Shown: one piece after another, positions 36,304 through 48,943 of the stretch
Layout: every line of letters starts with the position of its first letter
Numbering within the stretch: the first letter of the stretch is position 1
DNA from: Trachythela sp. YZ-2020
Lineage: Eukaryota; Cnidaria; Anthozoa; Malacalcyonacea; Clavulariidae
Length of the DNA: 64,000 nt
Reading direction: 5' to 3'
NCBI GenBank assembly: GCA_016169945.1
Contig: JADLSH010000369.1
Coordinates: 7,961,001-8,025,000 of the forward strand
Notes under the pieces: generated by a model
Databases searched by the model: none
Told to the model about the DNA's origin: nothing
The model's input: only the letters and a program-made list of their open reading frames with translations
Program-made: the position numbers and the translations under genes

Positions 36304-36709
36304 AGGCCGGCCTCCACTCGCACGTACGTACGCACAATTGCACGCACGTATGTGTTTACACTTTCGTGAAATTTGATTGGTTAAAAACTTGACGGCCGCA
36401 CAGAAAGTAGAATACAGTTCTACTGTCATACGTACAAAAGGTTATCCGCGACGGTCAAGATTAGCGATTTTCGAGTCACAGAGCACTTGCACGTACGGCC
36501 AGCGCGGTCGATTTTGCGCATGCTCTGTGACTCGAAAATGATCGCTAATCTTGACCGTCGCGGCTAACTTTTTGTACGTATGACACTAGAACTGTATTCT
36601 ACTTTCTGTGCGGCCGTCAAGTTTTTAACCAATCAAATTTCACGAAAGTATAAACACATACGTGCGTGCAATTGTGCGTACGTACGTGCAATTAAGTGGC
36701 GCCCGGCCT
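36304..36709. mobile_element. Harbinger-like palindromic MITE with TTA target duplication
   Basis: The ends aggccggcctccact and agtggcgcccggcct are inverted repeats, flanked by TTA at 36301-36303 and 36710-36712. Almost the full 406 bp folds back on itself: left blocks such as cttgacggccgcacagaaag and gcgacggtcaagattagcga are mirrored on the right. A 3-bp TWA target duplication is the mark of the PIF/Harbinger group. There is no coding capacity. Confidence 0.83.
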
Positions 36710-39700
36710 TTACTGTGACATTAGGCAATACGCTTAAAATAGATTGATCGTGTACCTACGGTAAGTATGAAGTTTCGGGGGCTTGTATACTCCTGCATTC
36801 AACATTCATTGAAATTGCTTTAATCAGTTGATTCAAAAGTAGAAACTGCGCTCTGAAAATTGCTAATCCTAAAATGACGATATGGATTATGGTAAGGATT
36901 AGGGTCAAGATTAGTGTTAAGATTAGGAATGGATTATTGGGATTAAGATGTTATTTAAATTAGGGTAAATATGGAAATTGACCCACTGCATCGTTTCATT
37001 ATACTGAGATCATAACTTATCGCTGAAATAAGGGTGATAGACATAGTTTGTCTGTTATGGAGGCTACAAGACTGATGAATAGATTATCTTTTGTGTTATT
37101 TTTCATTACAATAACATCATTATTATGTAGCGACAGGCTATCATATAACTACCGATACCGACCAAGCACCTTTTTGCTGGTGGGTTTTGGAATTATCGGA
37201 ATTTTATTTTTATACATGAAATGTTGCACGGTGAATTGTGAGGTTGGCTCTTTTTCGCGTACAAAGTAAATAGTCATATCAGTACAACCTGAAAATAGAT
37301 TTCTAAGCCCCGTTGCCAGTCAAAATCCTTCATTAAAAGGCTGAAAAGGAGACGAAATTTCAATCCCTCTCCAAAAGTTAAGGTCTACTGTATACCGTTT
37401 CATAACCTCTATATTGCCTATTGTTGTTCATCAGGTGACTTTCCATATACAATGTTGCGAAATGTCTTTCAGTTCGAGATAAAATAGAATATTTTGATGC
37501 GACTTGTCTTAGGTCGTACGTTATTGTATTATGTTATTGTATTAGTTTTGCTACAGGCAGTTTTTGTCAAGTACAACAATGCCGACGGTATCTATAGACA
37601 TATTATACCAGGCATTACCAGCTGAACAAATAAATGATTGCAAAGTTTCACTATTATGGTTATATATTGCATATGGTATTAGTTACACAGATTAACATGC
37701 CCAGAGATTATACTTTCAATTTGGAATTTATATTTTCATTACGTTAATTTTCGTCTCTACATTTCACAGCTTCATACTCATGATTGAAGGCAATTTTAAC
37801 GACGTGCAAATAATCTGTGGAATTTTTCTTAAATGTGGATAATCTATATCTTTTCTGATGTTTTAATCCTGTGCAGTAATTTGTTTGCTTGTTCGCGCTG
37901 TTCGTGTTTCATTTCCATTGACTACTCAACATAATCGTGCTAGCATGAAGTTTAACAAAAAGTTACGAAAACGCTTCAGGCAGATAAGTAACATAAGTTG
38001 CGTAACCTTTATACTTATCTTAAAATATTGAAGTGTTAAATATTACAGTTTCACTTTATACCCATTTCTATTTTCCCGCGTCATTCTCTGGGAACAGTAT
38101 ATATTTATTGATATCAAATTAAGAAAATGATCTATGATGTTTTCAGACAAAGTGTTTTCAGAACGTCATCCGTAACAAGCACTCGCCTATTGGCCGTTAA
38201 CTGGAAATGAGAATATGTGTCGTACCGTATAGAGATAAAACAAAACTGTTTGTTTCTCGTGGGTCTATATGCTTGTTATTTCCGCATGAGGCGTCACGGA
38301 AACTATACACTTTGTAATGGTATAATATGTTTGGGTAAAAATTACCACTCATGCAATGATTAAATACGTTCGCCTGATACACTCTTTCATGTGTCATAGG
38401 ACCATTTTCGTAATAAATGCTTCAGTGTACAAAAGTGTAACTGAAACGTACAGTTCAGTTCCATTCAGAATAACTTTAAGGTCTAAAGTTCTTGGGCGAT
38501 GTATAGGCAACGAGACATTAAACTAACCTTAAAATGTTCGAAGTTCAAGTGTTTAATATGTCTTACAGAAAATTGCTTTATGGACACTTGGAATTCATAT
38601 TTACGTTGCGTTTCCGCGTGGTTTACACATTGATCACGATATAACATAATAATATAGTTACTCAGGTTTTACGTCAGTGTTTCTAATCGTTGCGTATGCA
38701 ATCAAGAAATCTATGATCTTGAAAAAGGTACATTTACAATATAGTAATACCATACACAGTAAATGAAAAAGTAATACTGACTAATAATTTAAAGTTTATG
38801 AGTTCATCATATGAGTTCATCAGCAACCAGGTGTAATATTTGTTTCGCTCCTCTTGCATGCAATGAAATCCCCGAACAAATTACACTTACGACCATTTCA
38901 ACATTCCAGTCTATATAAATGTCTTCATCAGCGGTGAAAACTGAAGGTCTAAACGTTTAGGTCGTGAATATAGGGGCATTCACTTAAACGATAGAAAACC
39001 TCTAATTATATCAAACAATGCAATCCTATAACAAATTACATTCACGACCCAAGTGTCATCATCAGGGGAAATTTAGAGTTGAGTCGTGATTGTCGAAAAC
39101 GTCTAATAATATCAACATGCAACCATTTTTGGTCTTAGTTTTTACCACGAGTTTTAGTTTTACTTACTTATAATATATAAATATAAATATAGTTATAATC
39201 GGTGCTCTGTTGAAGGTAAATGAACGCGATTCCTGAATAAATTTCAGCCCGTTCTAACACTCCATTTGGTATTTTGCATGCAGGTTGATGAAGACAGTGG
39301 TCAGTAGGCTGGAATGAATGTTTACTTAAACCAGAGTAGCATAAACGTCTATACGTAACATTGTTTTCACCATTAGTTTAAGTTTTACAATATATTTCCA
39401 CTAACCTTAAAGTTTTTCGCTCTCCTGGTGACGATCCTTACTGTTTGGCTGCCAAGATGAAATGACGTGGTATCGAACTTGTAAGACTCATTTGAGGCTC
39501 AATTACTTCGGACACCTTACCCGGGTCAGCTTTCATTTTCGGGATCGCCACATCTTATCGTCACCAGGTGTTGACAGCAATCAAATCTTCAGACACGAAA
39601 TGTAGCAATTACAGTATTACACCTCAACCATGTGCCAGCCAGAGAAACAACACGAGACTGGGTTCCCTACTCTTAATAAGTTGAAAACTCTAAAAACTCT

Positions 39701-41221
39701 GAAACTTGCACAATTCTGAGCAATTCTCCTAAACATTCAGTCGTTGGACCTAAATAGGTGGTAAAGAAAAGTAAATTCAATAACATTTACATCTATTTTT
39801 ACCAATGAGCGAATTTCCAGATCTGTTTATTAATTTGGATTAGGAAATGCTCTATATTTTCCAATGTTGTAAAATGTAAAAATATCTGTGAACGAGATAA
39901 CCAGATCTTTAAGATTTCCTATTTTTCTTTTAATCAAGTTTAATGTTTCGGATGTTTTGAAGTGAAACGGTTACCATAACTAACGGCAAAGTCAAAACAA
40001 TGTATTCCTACAAAACAAATTTCAAAACATACATTTAGGACGCCATCTGTTAGTAATTATTATACCGAATAGATCTTTCAGGGGATCTTTTAGTCAAAAC
40101 AGTTTCTTCAGGTGGAAATTTTGAGAAATATATAGGGTGCATACATGGATACTCGAAATACTATACCTGATAATACAGTTAGATACAGATAAACGTTGGT
40201 TTCTAAATGTAGATAAACCATTTAGGCTAGGCAATGCATGTACCGTTCTAAACAGCAACACACCGCGTCGAACTCAGGGTGGTCCTATACTGCTAGTATA
40301 TCAACAATGCATAGTACATACATGCAGTCAACACAGCAGAAATTATTTGAAAATGGTCGACACATTTTATACACATGCATATTTACTGAATATTGTCACC
40401 ATAGGATGCACCTTAATACTTTAAACTTAACTCTATCTTTTCTCTCCCCGCTGTTCGTATAAATTCATAACTGCATGGTGCAAAATTAACATTGGTAAAT
40501 CTAATATCGGATAGCATATTCTTCCCTTAGGCTTAGATAACATGAAATGGTGTCAAAATACTTCCAATTAACCATTTCAACATAAAATTGAATCGCCAGA
40601 AAGGGGAGGTATTGAGACGGTTGCTGATATGAACAAACCAATATCATTGTACTAAAAGTGGGAGGCTAGTGCAGTGCAAATAGTGATCTACAAAAAATGT
40701 CCTAGTTTGTCTCTGAACTATAATTGAAAATAATTAAGAACTCTTTAATTTTTCGAGCGAAGTTCGAAATGAGGAGGTGAGTGAATGGTTCGTAATCGAC
40801 TCAGTTGACTTTTGCTCCTGGGTGCTAGACATGAATAAAGTGACCACACATTCATAATTTTTTTGGCAAATTTATCTAGAATCATTATGTTTAGCAATGA
40901 TTGAAGGGGATGGTGTGATTTCGTGCCGGAATTGGAAGGAAGGCGGAGAATTACAGTAAGTGTCGACATTAAACTTGTTCTAAACTTGTTCATTGAGCAA
41001 GGTGCTGACGTGTCGTGAGATCGTTGGTGTTGCAAGAACGTTTCCCTTTTCAGATCATATGTTCAGACCAAGTCTACGCCACAGGCCGCAAAGGGAAATG
41101 ATGTGAGGTCTGCGGAGGAGGCTATCTAATATCTTAAGTCGTATATTTCTACAATTCTACATGGACCTCCGGTCATTCACAGAGGTTTCTAGTTCTTCAA
41201 ATCTCGGGATGATTACAGGGA
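36710..41221. other. Intergenic, no gene seen
   Basis: This is AT-rich sequence without supportable exons. A 12-bp perfect inverted repeat (cctggtgacgat at 39424-39435 with its complement at 39557-39568) encloses 121 bases. A degenerate GATTAGG-like stretch lies at 36870-36965. Short repeated phrases around catcatcagggg and cttcatcagcgg (38925-39070) hint at an old dispersed repeat. Confidence 0.5.
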
Positions 41222-41583
41222 GTCGGGCTTTTCTCCTCCGCAAAGGATTTCTGGTATTCTATAATGGTCCGCGACGTTAATTAATTGCGATTTATTATTT
41301 ATTTAAAAAATTCCTGGTTTCTGATTGGCTAACAGCCAACTGTGAAATCGTCATATCAACTCAACAACCTCGTGTCCAGGCTCTTTACGCGGCGACAGCT
41401 TGCCAAATATGGTCAAGCGAGTCAATATGATAATTAACCTCGTTCAATAATTGCGATATATTGAGATCACTGCCTTACGGAAATATTAGAAAGCGCACGG
41501 GCTATTACGCAAAGGCTCTACGTACTCTCTAGCGCAAATATTATAGAATACCAGACAAGGCCTCTACGGAGGAGGCGTCGGGC
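41222..41583. mobile_element. Non-autonomous TIR element
   Basis: The left end (tcctccgcaaaggatttctg, then gtattctataat) and the complement of the right end (cctcctccgtagaggccttg, then tctggtattctataat) match over roughly 40 bp with small differences. The spacer has no coding frame. The exact ends and target duplication are uncertain. Confidence 0.6.
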
Positions 41584-42534
41584 ATTCGCTGGAGGAAACG
41601 TTTTCCGCAAAATAGATATTAATTATTAAGCTAACATTTGAATTCGCCTACTTACCGTGCAATTAGTCTAAACTCGATTCTAATGCGATAATTGTGCGCT
41701 TTTTTATATCTTGGTAAAGCAAAAAATCAACATGGTTACTTTCAGTGGAAGCTGCACGCACACAAATAAGGCCATACATACATGAACTGCTTAAAAACAC
41801 GTCAGTATAAAGGTCGACACACACCGACGTAATTTTTCAGTTTTTAAGATAGATTGGCTCGTGTTACAATCTTTTTGGAAATCTTTAATAAAGTGCTACA
41901 ACATTTTTACTTATTCGGTCTACATAATTTTTTGAACAGTTTTATCTGCTTTCAAAACTGACTGAAAATCGCATCACATTGTCGAATCGGGTGTAGTACG
42001 AGCGGATTTTAACAGTAGGCTACTGTACAGAATTGCGCAAGTGGCTAATATCAAGAAAAAAGAGATTTGGTGAATATATCAAATTCGGCACGGCTAACAA
42101 TCTTTTCGAAACATTATCAAAACACATAACGGACAAGTGATAAAAAGAAATCATGTATCAGTCATGTGAAAATCTAGCACAACTGTGTTGTCAAAATATA
42201 GAGCTAGTAAGTTTATACAATGATATTCGGACTGATTTCTGGTTTAGTTCAAATGTTATTTCAAAAGATAATGATCAATGGCGAGGTCGCGTCATTCGTA
42301 CGTGCATCAGCATACGAGACACATTCTTGTTGATTTGTATAATTTAATGCGTTTGTTGTACATATTGTCATATATAAAACGTGAAATCTGCGCAGAAATA
42401 TGCTATTCTAATCAAAGCAAGGATGATTTCTAAACGTCAGATAGAACTCCGAGTACGAGGTTGATATAAAACTTAGTGACTTAATAGAGGCCCTCACCCT
42501 TTAGAACTCGCTGAGACATTTTTCCGTATGGTCA

Positions 42535-42760
42535 CAGAATAGGAAATGACCAGAAGAGCCACTCAGCAGTGCAACGTGATCCCCTCTTTTTATGAAGTTT
42601 TCTGGCCAGAATAATGGCGGACCAGCCAGTTCAGCGTGTTTATTGGCCAGAAAATGCAATTGACTGACTAGAATAATGGTAATGAACATGCGTATTAATG
42701 CGACATGCGCAGCGTCAAAGTTTCCGCCTCAAGTGGCCCTTCTAGTAATTTCCTATTCTA
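42535..42760. mobile_element. Short TIR element (MITE)
   Basis: The left end cagaataggaaatgaccaga is followed by agagccact. It is mirrored by the right end agtggcccttctagtaattt followed by cctattcta. Total length is about 226 bp with no coding capacity. The ends are approximate. Confidence 0.62.
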
Positions 42761-44136
42761 TGGTATGGTGTTCGGCCAGTTATATTAAGGCAATAAGTAT
42801 AGTCACTTTATACAATACTGTATACAATATTTTAAGGATGAATGATTGAAAATGAAGATTTGCCGAAATGCGCAGGCAGCACTTAATATGTAAATTCAGC
42901 GAAATACATTAAACGAACCGATCTATCTGAAAATCAGGATGGTTGCACGATGTGTGATATCATGAGGTGTGACGAAACATGACGCACGCAAGTTATGCAA
43001 ACCCCGCTTAGTTCTAACATGGATGTGGATACACAATTTCCACAACAATGCCATTAAATATATATTGCCAGCATCCCGTGCAACCTTTTTAAACATTAAT
43101 ATATACTCTCAGCTTTTCACGATATCGGTTTTCTAGCACATTCAAAGAACTTAAGGGTGGTTCCGTCCGTTACCACGTCACATTACATGTCAGAATGTTA
43201 CGTCCGTTACATGTCAGAAGCTCCTGTTTATAACAAAGGCAGTTACAGATGATCATAATAGGAACTCTATAAACAATTGACTTCCGCAAATTCCTTACTC
43301 TTTCGCAAATACTTCCTTGCAAATTCCTTCGTCATAAAGACGATTCTAAAGACGAGGGACTTTGAGAAAGTCTATGGGAACTCATGCTCCAACACGAATG
43401 TTAGGATTGTTTTCATTTTTCTCAATATCTTGTGCAAACATCCATCGAATAAACCTGTTATTTATAATTTATAACGCGTATATATACCCCCGTTGCCATT
43501 CAGTTCACCGACATATATAACTGCTGGTTATTCTATGTTTTTGTTATGATAACAACAGTATCTAGGCATGCGAGTTATCCGAAAATATGAACTGGGAGTC
43601 GTTGGATAACTTTGCTATTCTAGTATCAAGAGCGGAACTACAATTATATAAATTTTATATAAGTTTTTTTGGGTTTTTTGAATATCCAATTTTTCAGACT
43701 TTTCTGAATATATATACATGTGTTGATATATTTATATCAAGTTCAAAAATATATTGTTTGGTTTCAGTATAAGCGTTACGGGGCAGCAGATGGTGGTCAA
43801 CTTCAGAAATGTTGATACTATATATATATTTATATATATTTATATATAATTATATAGTATTGACATGCAGAAGCAAATTAAACTACATCTTTCAATTCCA
43901 TTTACGTGCTACGGAATATATATATATATATATATAAATGTGTTTTGGTTCATGAATTATTAGGGAGTGCTCGATACCATAAAAATTTCCATTATTTTCT
44001 TATTCTGATAACTGCCTCTTGACCAGGTATGCATGAGCTGCACGGTAATGCTTAGTGAAACCCATCTATATACAGCATAGTGAGTACCTGAAAATGTTCG
44101 CCTCAATGATTACGTATAGGTCCTACATGTATTAAT
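42761..44136. other. Intergenic 3' of RIC1, with AT microsatellites
   Basis: AT dinucleotide-rich runs lie at about 43817-43860 and 43914-43940. The segment 43760-44060 resembles 48350-48570 (shared gaaatgttga and ttagtgaaaccca words), suggesting two old copies of a dispersed repeat. No gene is seen. Confidence 0.5.
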
Positions 44137-47100
44137 TTATGAGACAACACATTCATAAGGATCACTCGTTTCCTCATTATTTTGATCAGCCACTTCATTT
44201 ATTTCATTAAAACTCACTCCTTCGTCGATATTTTCCTGCTGTTCAGCATTTCGAGTTGTCATTTGATTCTCCGCTAAACGTGTTGCAACAGTACTGATGG
44301 CTTCTGATAAGGCTTGCCATTGAGATTTAAACACACCAAAGAAAGCACTGTATCCCTGACTGCAATCAAAATATGATATGCATTAGATTTGAATATCTAA
44401 CGACATCCCTAAATACATTTCTGCCTCCACGGACATTGCATTGTTCGCTGATGATACTAAATGTTTTTGGACAATTCAATCTCCTATTGACATAGAGATT
44501 CTCCAAAAGGATATATCTGGTCTTGAATCTTGGTCTTGTGATCACAGTTTAAAATTTAATCAACCGAAGTGCAAGGTATTGTCTATAACTAGGAAAAAGT
44601 CCCCGATTGCAATGACTGCATATAAACTGAACGACCATGTTATCAACCAATCTACAACTTATACGAAGCCAGTTTGGTTACGCCTCCCAAGTATGGTGTC
44701 CTCAAACTATCAAATGTATTTGCAATATTGAAAAGGTTCAGAGGAGGGCCACAAAGTATATCTTAAACCTCGGTTACATGTCTGACATCTCTTATTCCAC
44801 CAGGTTAAATAAGCTCGACCTATTACCTATTACTTACTGGTACGAGTATCTGGATCTAGTTATGCTATTTAAAGTAATTCATGGTATGAGTGTCAGTATC
44901 TCATGGCGTACGCCTTGCTGCCGTTTCTTCAAGAGCAAGAACGGTAGTTCCTTTAGACATAAACTAACACAATAGTATCGCGAAGCATTAGTTAAAGTAT
45001 ATGATGCTGAAGACTCGAGGAAGTCAGTCTGTATAAAATGTAAACGCGCCAGATCTCTTGTAAATAATATTAACTGCTGTTTTTAAATGTTTGTATGTAT
45101 GATCACTTACTATTTTAACTTATAAACTTCTTAGATTAACGGGATCGCAGTAATTGGGGTAAAACCTGTTGCGCAACAACAGGTTCGCAACAGGTTTTAC
45201 CCCTATTACTGCGATCCCGCTAATCTAAAAAGTTTACAAGTTAAATTAGTAAGTGATTATATATACAAACATTTAAAAACAGCAGTTAATATTATTTACA
45301 AGAGATCTGGCGCGTTTACATTTTATATAGTAACGCCTCGTCAGTGCAGCTTGGTACACATCTATACACACGAGATATCAACCGTATTTACAGTATACAC
45401 ACGAGCTTACTCTCACCAAGCGCATGTGGTACAACACGGTGACATCAACGCATCTAGACATGCGCAAAGTGTCATGGAGCCAGAGTGCTCAAACGACCAC
45501 AAGGGAAGTGAAGTGAGCTTTGCATTATTGCTAATAGACATATGTGCTGAAGCTTATAATAGATCATAAATCATGCATTTGATTAGAATATACAGTATAG
45601 CAAAGAAAGTACTGTATCCCATGCAATGAAAATATGGTGTACACATGGTTAAACGTCGAGATGTACACTATGCTGGGCTCTAATTTTCGTTGTAAGATCA
45701 CATCTGTTGACTTAATATGGGTTCCAAAAGTATACCAGTGCTGCTCCCATCGGGATATAATCGTAATCGATTAATCGCTGTCAACAATCGATTAATCGTA
45801 TATATTGAATAAATTAAATCATGATAAGTCCAAAACGTGACAGGAGCAGCTCTACTAGTTGTCATCCAAACTCGACACGAAGCGGGGGGGGGGGGGGGGG
45901 GCGTTTACCTCATATTAAGATGAATTGAGCTGAACCACTTACCATTCGTGCTGTGCCCAGTTTTCCAAAGTTTTAATACCATCTCGCAGTCGAATGAAGT
46001 TCTCTAAAGCAAGCTCATCCATACCCAACAGTAAGATATCTTCAATAACTTGATTTACTAATGGTGCGTCTCGTAAGGCCAATGACAGTAATAGAGACCA
46101 GTCAAAACAATATGATTCCGACATCGCTTGCAACAAAAACCTGCGTAAACAAATAATGTACTATATACCAAGATTTATACTACGAGAACTACCCTCTAAC
46201 CTTGGTTAGTTTACAATATTCAACGCGCCTAACCAGGGTTCGATCTGGGTTAGTTTGAACCTTATCCTGCATGAAACAGGATTAGAAAAAAGCCGCGTGT
46301 CGAACCTGGGTTGGGCGCATATCCATGAATTCTACTTTTTCTTCCTGGTAGAGGCCATGAATTAACGCACATGCTTATGCACTGTAGCATCCCATAACCC
46401 TCTTCCGCTGGCAACTCTCCTATTTTGACTCGCACCAATTATCCCTTACAATCCCCTGTTACCACCACCTTGATCTGTAAAATATTGCTGATCCAATATT
46501 TTTTGTGCAATAATAATTAAATCCCCTCACTTTCATCCATCAGGGCAATTTTGACTGGAAAAGAGTCTGTAAAAGGGTAATTTGCTGTTCGCGTATGTAT
46601 GGACAGCAGTGATTGCTAATTATTTTCAGCCAAGTGTGTCTACATATCATAAATGGTATTCTAAGGTGAGCAAGTCGTTGTGAAAATCAAACGTAACTAA
46701 CCTTATTTCTTTATCTGCTTGCCTAGATCCAGGAACTTGACCAACAAAATCATCTAAATCTTTAATGTTGGTATCATAACTCCAAGTACTGTCTTCTAAT
46801 CCTTCTGGGTCATCGTCCAGCGAAAATGAAACTGAACTCGCTTCAGACTGTTCAACTTGTATTCCCTTCAACTCAACCTCTGAAAGAGCTGGAAATATAA
46901 CAAAAACCTATCTTGAACACTGTTAAACGTTAGACGTGATTCCAGTCTAAGTAGCGAAAACAATATGCTTGAGCGTTTGTAGGATCAACACATGATCGTG
47001 GTACCAGACAGAAAGTCAAGCTGGATGTCCCGTTTTATAGGACTGCTGTGGGGCAGCGTTCCTTTTATATAGGGCGACTAAATTGTGGAACAGTTTAATT

Positions 47101-48943
47101 GATTATATCAAGGACATATCTAGTATCCAAATTTTTAAGACAGTAAGAAATTTGTTGCATGAAGAGTGGACAAATTAACAAAGTTCTTAACTAATTTTTA
47201 TACTTGTAAATATATCAATATAATTTAAATTTTAGAACATATATTTTTTATCTCTTTTATCCATGTATAATTATTTCTGAAAAGCCATTTTTGGAGAAAT
47301 AAATATTTAATAATAATCATTTGTAATATCACTATATTTTTTCAGGTAGCTTGATCCCTCAAGCATATAATATCAAACCTATTTACGCTACTCTGACTTT
47401 GTATAATTCCGAACAAATTGAATTTGTTCGGAATTAGCCAAATTGCATTCACAACACAACGTTTCCACACTCCAGGTATAACTATATCCTCCAGAGTATC
47501 TCCACCTTGTTGGTCTGGGAAAATTGGGCCAAAAAGTTAACTTTGACGACAGCAACAAAAGGTTTGGAATATATTGGGAACCAAATTTGCATCCCTCAAC
47601 ACTAGAATTTCACACAAAGTGTCTTCCACTGATTCCTTCTATTTCATGAGATACACTTTATCCACTATGTGTTTGAATATATATATATCTCGTTTATACC
47701 TGTTTGTATGTCGTCAGTATTTGGAAAATTGTTCGTTGCAGTATTGTCATGATTTTCCCAACTCAGTCGGTTACCAGAGGCAGAGAGAAAAGTCGCTCGA
47801 AGTGTTGAGGATGAAGGATCTGAAATATAATATAATACAGTATATATAGCAAAGCTACAAAACGTACAACTTCTGAACTACAGCAAGACATACATGCCTA
47901 ACACACGTGAGTTTTTACGCTTAAACCCATGCAGCTTTAACTACAAATACTGATATATTGACAGTATAATTATATAACTTTAAATTATAAATATTATACT
48001 GCAAATGGGAAACACAAGGTGTTGAGAGGAAAATGGAACATTCTTACCACAGGATTGTGATTGGATATGGCACAATTGTTACGCTAAATGTTACGCAAAA
48101 GGCGCTTAGAAAATACAGTAAACTGTGTACAGTAAACTTTGTGTAGGAATAGTTTACCACCTACCCGAGTTTATTGTATTCAACGTTGTCCGTGAAGGGA
48201 ATGGCCAATCAAACTGACGATGAATACTAAGAAATGCCTCAATGAAATCGTTAATTATCGCTGCTCGATCTCTATATTAAACAAAAGAAGACATGAAACA
48301 TTATCAATACACACTGCGTGTAATATTGATGGTTCCTCTCAAGCATGCAGTAAGCATTACAGTCATGAAATGGTGGTTAGCTTTAGAAATGTTGACATTT
48401 TAAGGAGTAGGAAAATTTAGCAACAGCTCTCAACTCTATATATTCACTGACTACCGAATATAAGACTATACTACATATAATGAAAATAGTTAACATTTTC
48501 TCACTCAGATAACTGCTGTTCACCGTCATCTGTTGCACGAGTGTTTAGTGAAACCCACATTCCCCAAGCCAAGAGCAGGTTTCCAAACAGAAGGGGGCAA
48601 AGGCAGTATATTAGATCTTCAATAACTTATTCCTTGAACCCATGAAAAATTCTTGAAACTCACTTGAGTAGAAACAAAATTATTTCTCTCTGAGCCATGC
48701 GTAAAAAGTTTATTACCTTTTATTACCTTAGTGCGAATATGGTAACTACAGTACAATGTACATGGGATAACAAGACCATATATACTGTACCTTTCCTTTC
48801 GAAGCCATTCTCGAAGATTAAAATCAAGATAAGCAGAAAATCGACCAAGATCTTTAAGTCTGTTGCTTGCCAACAATTTTCTGGCATGACGGTTCAGAAT
48901 AGTATCCAAGAAAAAACCTTCTGGGGCATCTTCCCTTGAGTAC
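44137..48943 (-). CDS. RIC1: RIC1 C-terminal exons (6 exons) with stop codon
   Basis: Exon 48791-48943 has N-R-H-A-R-K-L-L-A, then L-K-D-L-G-R-F and W-L-R-K-E-R. Exon 48165-48271 gives [14 protein letters not shown] and D-W-P-F-P. Exons 47700-47819 and 46702-46888 are an acidic/polar linker. Exon 45943-46140 has [20 protein letters not shown], and exon 44137-44359 starts Q-G-Y-S-A-F-F and ends E-C-V-V-S with TAA at 44137-44139. A broken copy of the start of this last exon lies at 45597-45642. Confidence 0.9.

Noticed and set aside
37048..37269. 73-codon plus-strand frame with two hydrophobic stretches
   Set aside because: There is no recognisable family, splice context or neighbouring exon, and in AT-rich intergenic DNA such hydrophobic frames arise by chance.
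40745..41035. 96-codon minus-strand frame
   Set aside because: Residue composition is unremarkable and there are no motifs or flanking exons. It may be a transposon remnant, but nothing in it identifies one.
45351..45569. 72-codon plus-strand frame after the palindrome
   Set aside because: No family resemblance or splice signals. It lies between transposon remnants inside a RIC1 intron.
46225..46318. Possible tRNA or tRNA-derived SINE because of GGTTCGA
   Set aside because: No A box, acceptor stem or cloverleaf can be drawn. The word is simply one arm of a hairpin.
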